Below are positions 17,353 through 24,317 of a stretch of 64,000 nt of DNA, piece after piece (positions within the stretch are counted from its first letter, which is position 1; each line of letters begins with the position of its first letter). Source of the DNA: Sphingopyxis sp. L1A2A. GTDB lineage: Bacteria > Pseudomonadota > Alphaproteobacteria > Sphingomonadales > Sphingomonadaceae. The position numbers were made by a program, and so were the translations under genes. Where the stretch lies: assembly GCF_005502465.1 (NCBI RefSeq), contig NZ_SCOT01000002.1:62001-126000 (forward strand). The letters run 5' to 3'. The notes beneath the pieces are model-generated. The model did not search any database. It worked only from the letters and a program-made list of their open reading frames with translations, and was not told where the DNA came from.

Positions 17353-17521
17353 CTAGCGTCATGCCGTATCGTTGCCATATCTTCGTGGTTCCCTTCTAAC
17401 TCCGGCGCTCATGCCGAAGTGCGACAAAAACGGTAAAATTGACGCGACGACTGGCTATGCAGAATGGCGCCGCAGATGGTCTCTCTGACCACCTCATACC
17501 GTGCCCACGGCCCCCGCGCCG

Positions 17522-18472
17522 CTACCTCTTCCTGCCGAAGAAAACTTTACGTGCCTCGTCCTCGTGAAGGTCGAACTTGGCGGTGTGATACTGGGACGGG
17601 GGAACGGCATCCGAGGTCATCTTGAACGGTAGTTCGTCGATGCAGATCTCCGAGATCAAGGCGGAGAAGTCCTTGTCGTAGCAGTCCGCCAGTACCTTCA
17701 GATTGGTCGAAGGAAAGCTTTGCTTGAACTCCTTGTTGAACGGTGGCTGGAAGTGACGGATCAGCGACGCCTCGTAGAGGGTCACGCGCTCGGCGTCTGA
17801 TGTCCCGAACAGCTTGTCCAAGCCCGCCGAGATGCGGGCGCTGCCGTCCTCCGTGGCCTGGGCCCAAGGGTTCATAAACGTGATCATGCGGTTGCCCGGC
17901 ACGATTTCAAGCATGAGAAGCGTGAGTCGACGATCGGCGGGTACGCCCTTGACCGAGATCCGCTGCAGTGTCTCGTGCTTGAGCAGCCGGTCTAGGGCGT
18001 TGCGGGACCCGTCCTTGCCATAAGCCTGACCGATATAGAGTACCTCGAAGTGGACTGCGTCCTGTTCGTTATTTAACCGTTGCGCTATCTCGTCGTCAGA
18101 GGGCGCCCAGTAGCCGTCACCGTTCTTGATGAACCAGCCCCGCTCGGTCTCGACCATCTCGACGCCTTCAGGCATCGGCCAGGCGAGTTCATGACGTTTG
18201 CCGGCAACGAGCATACCGATGACAAGCTGCCCATTCTCAAGGCGTTGATCGATGGTCTCCATCGCCGGCATAGTGCCGATGACGTAGATGTGACACTTCG
18301 CGAGCTGCGGCTTGAACGCCGCCACAATATTCTCCTCGTAGATTCCGAAGGCAGGCATGAGCACGAAGCTCGTCGCGTACATGTTGAGAGCGTGTTCGAT
18401 GTCGAATCGCTTGCCGCCGAACAGCTCGGCGGGATCGCGCTTCAGTTTTGTATCAGGTTGATTTTCAGCCAT
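17522..18472 (-). CDS. Divergent GIY-YIG-like nuclease domain protein
   Basis: 316 residues from ATG 18472. Residues 140-250 resemble a stretched GIY-YIG domain: EVLYIGQAYG (YIG at 146-148), an Arg in DRLLKH (Arg162), a Glu in TLYEASLIRHFQPPFN (Glu234), and Asn246. These fit the order of the tyrosine, arginine, glutamate and asparagine positions of the family, but the first GIY element is not clear. No known protein family is matched. It is the first gene of the minus-strand cargo block and the last one before the attachment site. Confidence 0.6.
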   Translation of the reverse strand: MAENQPDTKLKRDPAELFGGKRFDIEHALNMYATSFVLMPAFGIYEENIVAAFKPQLAKCHIYVIGTMPAMETIDQRLENGQLVIGMLVAGKRHELAWPMPEGVEMVETERGWFIKNGDGYWAPSDDEIAQRLNNEQDAVHFEVLYIGQAYGKDGSRNALDRLLKHETLQRISVKGVPADRRLTLLMLEIVPGNRMITFMNPWAQATEDGSARISAGLDKLFGTSDAERVTLYEASLIRHFQPPFNKEFKQSFPSTNLKVLADCYDKDFSALISEICIDELPFKMTSDAVPPSQYHTAKFDLHEDEARKVFFGRKR

Positions 18473-18900
18473 CCGCGGATACTACTTGTACATGCCGGAG
18501 CGAAGCAAGTCACATGGCATCAGTGAAATCGGCTCGGCTAACTGACTGGACGAATGCCAGCTTCCCCGCATCAGGTATTTTGGAGTTGCCGGCCTGCAAC
18601 CGGTCAGTCTTGCGCATTCATTGGGGGCAGCGTCGCAACTGAGTGAATGTCCGGTGCCGCCGAAACTGGCCATTGCCGATCATGCTTGGGAACGATCATT
18701 TTATCCCAAAGTCAGTCAGGCGCAATCCAGGCGTCCGAAGACGAACGAACGGCGGGTTTTGTGATCGACCGCGCGATCGGTCAACGGCGACAATTGGGGT
18801 GCAAAGCAGAAACTCTAAGGATCCAAACTTACACAAATCCTTACACAGTTTTCGGTTGTAGCCAAAAACAAGCAGTGTTATCAATGTTATACGGAAGTCT
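18473..18900. other. Gene-free stretch at the right end of the element
   Basis: No convincing gene on either strand. Short open frames here lack protein-like composition. It holds a small dyad (GACCG...CGGTC around 18767-18781) and the repeat cluster at 18816-18847. This is where an element end normally carries recombinase-binding sites. Confidence 0.5.
18816..18847. repeat. Short direct and inverted repeats near the attachment site
   Basis: CTTACACA occurs twice (18828-18835 and 18840-18847), 12 bases apart, and TAAGGAT (18816-18822) pairs with ATCCTTA (18837-18843). They lie 53 to 85 bases before the tRNA-Leu fragment. This is the kind of spacing seen for integrase or excisionase arm sites, but function is inferred. 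Confidence 0.4.
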
Positions 18901-18960
18901 CGCCGCACTCAAAATGCGGTTCCGCAAGGAGTGCTGGTTCGAGTCCGGCCAGGGGCACCA
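18901..18960 (+). other. 3' fragment of tRNA-Leu(CAA), likely attachment site
   Basis: This segment is the 3' part of a tRNA-Leu: anticodon stem CCGCA/TGCGG with loop CTCAAAA (anticodon CAA), a long variable arm, a T arm (TTCGAGT between GCTGG and CCGGC), the 3' acceptor strand AGGGGC and ACCA at the end. No matching 5' acceptor strand or D arm exists upstream within tRNA distance. The pattern is that left by integration of an element into a tRNA gene. Given the strand, the intact gene should be left of the window and the element between. Confidence 0.8.
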
Positions 18961-19059
18961 TTCACGATCTGACGCCGCCGGTAACCGGCGCCGCGGACCG
19001 CCCCAACGTCGATTGATACAGCCTGAAAAGCCCAGGAATCATGGCTGCGGTGCGGCAGC

Positions 19060-19150
19060 TGGCGGAGCGGGTGGGATTCGAACCCACGATAGGCTTTTGA
19101 CCTATACTCACTTTCCAGGCGAGCGCCTTCGACCACTCGGCCACCGCTCC
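19060..19150 (-). tRNA. tRNA-Ser(GGA)
   Basis: Read on the minus strand it starts GGAGCGGTGGCCGAGTGG and ends CCCACCCGCTCCGCCA. The acceptor stem pairs GGAGCGG with CCGCTCC, the loop CTGGAAA gives anticodon GGA, and there is a long variable arm as in class II tRNAs. The 3' CCA is encoded. It is intact and on the chromosome side of the attachment site. Confidence 0.95.
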
Positions 19151-19225
19151 GCATGCACTGGAAGGCGCGCCCTAATCGCTCGGCGGGGCTTTCGCAAGCC
19201 GATAGGGCATGGCAGACATGCCGCC

Positions 19226-20215
19226 ATGAAACATCTGCTCCTGTCGGCGGTTGCCGCCGCGTCGCTCGCCCATCCCACCGTTGCGCAGGAGCCTGCGCCG
19301 ATCCCGTCGCCGGGGGAGATTGCGGCCGCCGCGCCCGCCAGCGACTGGATCGCGATGGCCCCGTCGGACCTGTTGGTGATGGATCTGGCGCCCGACGCCA
19401 AGGGCAAACCGCGCCGCGTCGTGATCCAGTTGATGCCCGCTCCGTTCAGCCAGGGGTGGATCGGCAATATCCGCAAGCTCGCCGCCGCGCATTGGTGGGA
19501 CGGGACGAGCATCAACCGGGTGCAGGATAACTATGTCGTGCAATGGGGCGATGCGACTGAGAAAAAGGCGTTGCCGAAGGGTTTGGTTTCGGTGGCTGAG
19601 AGTGAGTATGTGGCCAAGTCGGTGCGCGATTTCGAGAGTGTTTCCTCCGTGAACGCGCGAGCCTTTATGGTGAAGAAGGGGCTCAAGGGGCCACCGCCAC
19701 CGCCACCCTTTGACAAACCCGAAGATGTGTACACGGGCGTCGTCGGTTTTGCGGCGGGTTTTCCAGTGGCGGGCGGGCCGCAGTTCGAATTTTGGCCCGT
19801 CCATTGCTACGGCATGGTCGGCGTTGGCCGCAACCTGTCGCCCGACACCGGCAGCGGGGCCGAGCTCTATACCGTCATCGGCCATGCGCCGCGCCACCTC
19901 GATCGCAATATCGCGGTTGTGGGCCGCGTGATCAGCGGGATCGAACATCTGTCGAGCCTGCCGCGCGGCACCGGCGCGCTGGGCTTTTACGAGGATGAGG
20001 CGGAACGGGTGCCGATCGCCGCGATCCGGGTCGCCAGCGAACTGGCAAGCGCCGAGCAACCGCGTTTCGAATATCTGTCGACCGACAGCGACAGCTTCGC
20101 GCGCTACGCCGACGCACGGGCCAATCGCCGCGATCCGTTTTTTATCAAGCCCGCGGGCGGCGCCGACATCTGTAATGTTCCGGTGCCGGTGCGGGCGATG
20201 AGCGGCGGGAAATGA
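19226..20215 (+). CDS. Peptidyl-prolyl cis-trans isomerase, cyclophilin type
   Basis: 329 residues. Signal peptide MKHLLLSAVAAASLAHPTVAQ, so it is exported to the periplasm. The cyclophilin core is visible as WWDGTSINRVQDNYVVQWGD (cf. the family's YDGTTFHR...QGGD) and PVHCYGMVGVGR, HAPRHLDRNIAVVGRVISG. It catalyses proline isomerisation during folding of exported proteins. I choose ATG 19226 because the reading frame runs through tRNA-Ser upstream. Confidence 0.88.
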   Translation: MKHLLLSAVAAASLAHPTVAQEPAPIPSPGEIAAAAPASDWIAMAPSDLLVMDLAPDAKGKPRRVVIQLMPAPFSQGWIGNIRKLAAAHWWDGTSINRVQDNYVVQWGDATEKKALPKGLVSVAESEYVAKSVRDFESVSSVNARAFMVKKGLKGPPPPPPFDKPEDVYTGVVGFAAGFPVAGGPQFEFWPVHCYGMVGVGRNLSPDTGSGAELYTVIGHAPRHLDRNIAVVGRVISGIEHLSSLPRGTGALGFYEDEAERVPIAAIRVASELASAEQPRFEYLSTDSDSFARYADARANRRDPFFIKPAGGADICNVPVPVRAMSGGK

Positions 20216-20235
20216 TGTTGGCGCGCGATCGAGAA

Positions 20236-20320
20236 GCGCCCTTCGACAGGCTCAGGGCTGCGGTGATGGAAAGCTGACGGTTTGTTTCAATACCGTAGTG
20301 CTGAGCTTGTCGAAGCACGC
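20236..20320. repeat. REP unit pair
   Basis: GCGCCCTTCGACAGGCTCAG (from 20236) and, inverted, GTGCTGAGCTTGTCGAAGCA (20298-20317) are two copies of a REP-like unit. They lie between the cyclophilin and the GIY-YIG gene and could form a hairpin that shields transcripts or ends transcription. Confidence 0.6.
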
Positions 20321-20348
20321 TTGTCGGCCACACGCAGAGGGTTGCTCG

Positions 20349-20675
20349 ATGGACTGGATGTTCCACTGCTATTTGCTGCGCTGCGCGGACGGCTCGTATT
20401 ACACCGGGCACACCGACGACCTGCCGCGCCGATTTGCCGAGCATCAGTCAGGCTTCTTTGCGGGATACACCCACAAACGACGTCCCGTCGAGCTTGTCTG
20501 GAGCGACGCTTTTCAGACGCGAGACGATGCCAAGGCAGCCGAGCGGCAGATCAAAGGTTGGAGCAGGGCCAAAAAAGAAGCCCTGATCGCTGGCGACTGG
20601 AACCGGATTTCGGAATTGGCCAGATGTCGGTCGATGGCCGATAGTCGCCCTTCGACAGGCTCAGGGCTACGGTAA
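20349..20675 (+). CDS. GIY-YIG family nuclease with REP-derived C-terminus
   Basis: 108 residues from ATG 20349. It starts MDWMFHCYLLRCADGSYYTG, so the GIY-YIG motif is in the form Y(L)L...YYTG, followed by DLPRRFAEHQ and KAAERQIKGWSR. This is the UPF0213/YhbQ type of small GIY-YIG protein. The last nine or so residues (RPSTGSGLR) are encoded by a REP unit, so the ancestral stop has been lost or moved. Upstream in-frame codons run through another REP and are not counted. Its stop overlaps the next start (TAATG). Confidence 0.85.
   Translation: MDWMFHCYLLRCADGSYYTGHTDDLPRRFAEHQSGFFAGYTHKRRPVELVWSDAFQTRDDAKAAERQIKGWSRAKKEALIAGDWNRISELARCRSMADSRPSTGSGLR
20646..20673. repeat. REP unit inside the GIY-YIG gene
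   Basis: Same unit as at 20236 (GCCCTTCGACAGGCTCAGGG...) at the end of the coding region; it supplies the last codons of the GIY-YIG gene and comes before the DUF1905 start. Confidence 0.6.
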
Positions 20676-20989
20676 TGGAACGTTTCACCGTCACCACCCC
20701 GCTCTGGCGCTGGCAGTCGGCCACCGCCCCCGCGGCATGGTTTTTCGTCACCATCGCGGGCGACGCGGCCGATGGCATCCGGGTCGCGGCGATCAGCGGC
20801 CAGTGGCTCGCTGGACGCAAGGGATTCGGATCGGCGCGGGTCGCGGCGACGATTGGCGATACCCATTGGCAGACGTCGGTGTTCCCGCACAAGGAAAGCG
20901 GCGGCTGGCTGCTGCCGGTCAAAGCCGCGGTGCGCAAGGCCGAGGGGCTGGTCGAGGGTGACGCGGTGACGGTGACCGTCAGTCTTTAG
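20675..20989 (+). CDS. DUF1905 domain protein
   Basis: 104 residues, all one small beta-rich domain: TVTTPLWRWQSATAPAAWFF at the start and GWLLPVKAAVRKAEGLVEGD before the last strand match DUF1905. Its biochemical function is unknown. The ATG shares a base with the stop of the GIY-YIG gene, indicating coupled translation. Confidence 0.82.
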   Translation: MERFTVTTPLWRWQSATAPAAWFFVTIAGDAADGIRVAAISGQWLAGRKGFGSARVAATIGDTHWQTSVFPHKESGGWLLPVKAAVRKAEGLVEGDAVTVTVSL

Positions 20990-21107
20990 CCGGGGTTTCG
21001 GACCTGGCGTCGCGGGCTTGCGCCTTGCGCTTGCGCAGATTGTCGCGCAGCGCCTCGGCCAGGCGGCGTTCGCGTTCGATGTCGGCGGGGGAGGGCGTCT
21101 TGCTCAC
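20979..21107 (-). CDS. Small conserved hypothetical protein
   Basis: 42 residues from GTG 21107 (46 from ATG 21119). It begins MSKTPSPADIERERRLAEAL and continues with a basic helix (RDNLRKRKAQARD). I recall such short proteins in other alphaproteobacteria, which makes it probably real. GGGGGA lies 4 bases before the GTG. It overlaps the end of the DUF1905 gene, tail to tail. Confidence 0.55.
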   Translation of the reverse strand: MSKTPSPADIERERRLAEALRDNLRKRKAQARDARSETPAKD

Positions 21108-21225
21108 CCGGTCCCCCATGCGCGCGAATTTGCCATATCGTCAAGCCTCGCACCTTGACACGCGACAGGCGCCCCGCCATAGGCCGCGCCTGCCCAGCGA
21201 ACAGGCGTTTGCGGGCGTTTCGGTT

Positions 21226-21300
21226 GCTGCTGTAGCTCAGTGGTAGAGCGCGTCATTGGTAATGACGAGGTCGGGAGTTCAATCCTCCCCAGCAGCACCA
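21226..21300 (+). tRNA. tRNA-Thr(GGT)
   Basis: Starts GCTGCTGTAGCTCAGTGG and ends CCCCAGCAGCACCA. Acceptor stem GCTGCTG pairs with CAGCAGC; the anticodon stem-loop GTCATTGGTAATGAC gives anticodon GGT; T loop TTCAATC; CCA encoded. Intact 75-nt gene. Confidence 0.95.
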
Positions 21301-21354
21301 TTTAACTCACCCATTCATGATCTGTTATAGCCGGTTAGTGAAGGAGCCGTGGCT

Positions 21355-23247
21355 ATGACGATATACCGTGGTCAGTGCACCGACGAAGACGGGCGCGCCG
21401 TCGAAGGCGCGGAAGTTTATGTCTATTCGCCGAATGGATTTCTCGCCGACATAACGACCGAGTTGGGTTTGCCGATCGCCCAGCCGATCCTGACCGGCAC
21501 GGAAGGCCGCTACGCATACGGCGCCCCGGCCGACGATTATCACACTAGTTTTTGGTATTCCGGCCAACCGCAATCGATCGAATATGGGGCGCATCAGGGC
21601 CACGCGGCGTCGCCCAAGCCCGCCCCGACAACTGGCGCGGCGCAATTCGGCGACACGTTTGACGTGACGCATTTCGGCGCGGTGGGCGACGGCAAATCGG
21701 ATGACACGCTGGCGATCCGGCGGGCCGGCGCGGCGCTCCAGGCGGCCGGCGGCGGTCGCCTGCTGTTTCCCAAGGGCACATATCTGATTTTTCGGCGGGG
21801 GCGGGCCTATGGCGGCAACGTCTTGCTGTTCGAAAAATTGTCCGGTGTGAAGGTTGATGCCAGCGACGCACACATCAAAGTCGATCCTGGCAAGGATTGG
21901 TCAGGTACCAACGCCTCTTTCGTCAAGTTCGTCGATTGCCGCGACTGCGTGGTGACCGCCCGCGAGGTCACCTCTCCGGCCATTCCGATCGATGGCCGCT
22001 TTCAGGGCCTGGAGTTTGTGTCGCTCCGCGGCGACTGTGTCGGGGTCGAGATACCGCAGGTGCGGGCGACGAACCTGCTTGCCGTGCTGGCGATATCCGA
22101 ACCTGCAACCCGCGCCGGTTCGCGCGATATTCGCATCGGGACGTTGGTGGCGACCAGTTGCGTCTATGCGATCAACTGCGCCAATTCGGGAAATAACATC
22201 ACCGTCAGCAATTTGGTCACCGACGGCTGCGGGCGCTCCTTTTTCATCTACGGGATCAGCCATGCGAAGGCGCGCGTGCGGTCGCGCAACTTCAAATATG
22301 CCGCGGATGTCGTGATTGCGGCGATCAACAAGGGCTTCAACCATGTCACCGATGTCGAAATCGATTATACCAATATCGACAGCAACGCGACCAACGGCGG
22401 GGTCGCCGTCGATATCGGGCACAGCTTTGCCGATGGCGTTGCGGGGACGATCAGCGATATCAGGATAAGATTGAATGTCGCACTATCGGGCGGCATGGGA
22501 TCGGCGCTCGAATATAGCAAAATCGATGTGACCGGGAATCCCGATACGGTCGATCGGGGACATGTCCTGCGTGGTCTTCAGGTCACCGGCATCATTCGCG
22601 GCACGCCGCAAACCGGCGCGCCGATCCAGTTCGGGCGCCAGGGTTCGAAATTCGGTGCCGGTGATACGATATCCGATATTCGGCTGAACGGACTCGACTT
22701 CGTTGGCACAAAGGGGCGGGCGATTGATGCCGTTCGCATGATGCCAGCACTCAAGGGAGCCTTGTATCTCCAGGATATTAAAAGCGAGAGCGATATCGAT
22801 ATCTGGGGCGGCACGTCGGTCGAGGATTACGCGCCTGCGTCTGATGACGCCCGTGTCGTCGTGTCTGGGGTCATCAGCACGAACCTTGATCGTTATAATC
22901 GAACGACCGGTGTTCATGGGCTTCGGCGACCTGCACTCAGCACGTCACCGGTCGCGGTGCGCCGATCCTACCGGGGGCTTTCCATTTCCAACTTCGGGAC
23001 CGACAAACCGGTCGTCTATAACCTGCCGGTCGCCAAGATGGATCTGGAATATGAATTCACGCAGGAGGCGGCCGCCTATCCGATGCGGATCAAGCCCCGC
23101 AGAGCCGATATGTTTCGCGGACACCGGGCCGGGAAATATCTGCAGATTGATCAGGGGGATGGCCGCTCTGCGGTAACGATTCGCTGCGCGGCCCCCGGGG
23201 TATGGGACATAAGCCGCTCGCGCGGGGCGACGAGCTTTGAGCCCTAA
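21355..23247 (+). CDS. Right-handed parallel beta-helix protein (pectate-lyase superfamily fold)
   Basis: 630 residues from ATG 21355, preceded by AAGGAG at 8 bases. A short N-terminal beta domain (about 1-90) is followed by the Pectate_lyase_3 entry motif THFGAVGDGKSDDTLAIRRA and FPKGTYLIF, then about 400 residues of repeated short strands (beta-helix). No signal peptide is seen. Such proteins are phage tail-spike-like or carbohydrate-acting enzymes; no catalytic residues can be assigned. It stands alone right after tRNA-Thr, which suggests horizontal acquisition. Confidence 0.8.
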   Translation: MTIYRGQCTDEDGRAVEGAEVYVYSPNGFLADITTELGLPIAQPILTGTEGRYAYGAPADDYHTSFWYSGQPQSIEYGAHQGHAASPKPAPTTGAAQFGDTFDVTHFGAVGDGKSDDTLAIRRAGAALQAAGGGRLLFPKGTYLIFRRGRAYGGNVLLFEKLSGVKVDASDAHIKVDPGKDWSGTNASFVKFVDCRDCVVTAREVTSPAIPIDGRFQGLEFVSLRGDCVGVEIPQVRATNLLAVLAISEPATRAGSRDIRIGTLVATSCVYAINCANSGNNITVSNLVTDGCGRSFFIYGISHAKARVRSRNFKYAADVVIAAINKGFNHVTDVEIDYTNIDSNATNGGVAVDIGHSFADGVAGTISDIRIRLNVALSGGMGSALEYSKIDVTGNPDTVDRGHVLRGLQVTGIIRGTPQTGAPIQFGRQGSKFGAGDTISDIRLNGLDFVGTKGRAIDAVRMMPALKGALYLQDIKSESDIDIWGGTSVEDYAPASDDARVVVSGVISTNLDRYNRTTGVHGLRRPALSTSPVAVRRSYRGLSISNFGTDKPVVYNLPVAKMDLEYEFTQEAAAYPMRIKPRRADMFRGHRAGKYLQIDQGDGRSAVTIRCAAPGVWDISRSRGATSFEP

Positions 23248-23283
23248 CCGCGGTCAATATCGTTCGGGTGGTGCAATACCCGT

Positions 23284-24183
23284 TCAGATCTTTGCCGCCA
23301 GCAACCAGTCGTGGAACAGCTTCACCGCGGGTTGGCGCAGCGCGCGCGGGCGGCAGACGAACCAATAGCTGTACGGGCTGTCGACGTCGAAATCGAACAG
23401 GCGGACGAGACGCGGGTCGTGGGCGTCGTCGAAATGATGGCCGTGCATGAACGCGACGCCGATGCCTTGCGCCGCGGCTTCGAGCATCAGCGGCCCCGAA
23501 TCGAAATAGTCGATCCCCGCCGGTTCCAGATAGGGCATGCCGATCGCCTTTTTCCACTCGGTAAAGGTTTCGGGCATCTCGCGATGGAGCAGGATGGTCA
23601 TCCGCTGCAATTGTTCGGGCACCGCGATCGGCCGGTCGGCGTCGGTCAGGTTGCGCGCGGCGATCGGGAACACCTTGTCCTGATCGAGCCGGGCGGCATA
23701 GAGCGCCGGATCGATCGCGCGCGCAAGGGCGATCGCGGCGTCGATCCCGTCGCCCAGTCGCGCTTCGGCGTGCGACATCGTGTCGATGTCGATATGCAGC
23801 TCGGGATGCTGGCGCCGCAGTTCGGGCAGGCGCGGGAACAGGCGCTGCTGGGCAAAGAGCGGCAGGACGTTGAGGTGGAGGCGCAGCGAGGCGTCGGGGC
23901 TGCCGACCTGGCCGATGACGGTCCTGAGTTCGTCGAGGATCGGCGACAGCTGTTCCTGCAACGTGCGCCCCGCCTCGGTCAGGCTGAGCCCGTGGTGGTG
24001 GCGGTTGAACAGCGGGCGCCCGACCGAATGTTCGAGCGTCTGGATGCGGCGCGACAGCGCGGGCATCGACAGGCCGAGTTCGATCGCGGCGGCTTTCACC
24101 GTGCCATGGCGGGCGACCTCGAGAAAGGCCTCCATGCTGCTGAGGGGAGGAAGGCGTGGCATATCCGGCGCCGATGATGACAT
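23284..24183 (-). CDS. LysR-family transcriptional regulator
   Basis: 299 residues. N-terminal winged HTH: MEAFLEVARHGTVKAAAIEL followed by SMPALSRRIQTLEHSVGRPL, FNRHHHGLSLTEAGRTL; the C-terminal effector domain has RLHLNVLPLFAQQRLFPRLP. It resembles the GcvA-like subgroup. It is divergent from the CDC48-type gene with 134 bases between, so it may regulate itself from that region; the effector is unknown. Confidence 0.9.
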   Translation of the reverse strand: MSSSAPDMPRLPPLSSMEAFLEVARHGTVKAAAIELGLSMPALSRRIQTLEHSVGRPLFNRHHHGLSLTEAGRTLQEQLSPILDELRTVIGQVGSPDASLRLHLNVLPLFAQQRLFPRLPELRRQHPELHIDIDTMSHAEARLGDGIDAAIALARAIDPALYAARLDQDKVFPIAARNLTDADRPIAVPEQLQRMTILLHREMPETFTEWKKAIGMPYLEPAGIDYFDSGPLMLEAAAQGIGVAFMHGHHFDDAHDPRLVRLFDFDVDSPYSYWFVCRPRALRQPAVKLFHDWLLAAKI

Positions 24184-24317
24184 GCCCCCGCGCGACTTGC
24201 CACTATTTTGTGCAGTGCGTCATAGATCGTCGCGCGACCACGGGAGCGCGAGGGGTCGCAAATCGGGAACGACCATCCTATCTTCGGCATTGTGACCTTT
24301 TTTGACGGAGACGCGCC

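Noticed and set aside
18647-19225. Long upstream extension of the cyclophilin frame
   Set aside because: It runs through the tRNA-Leu fragment and antisense to tRNA-Ser; the signal peptide begins at 19226.
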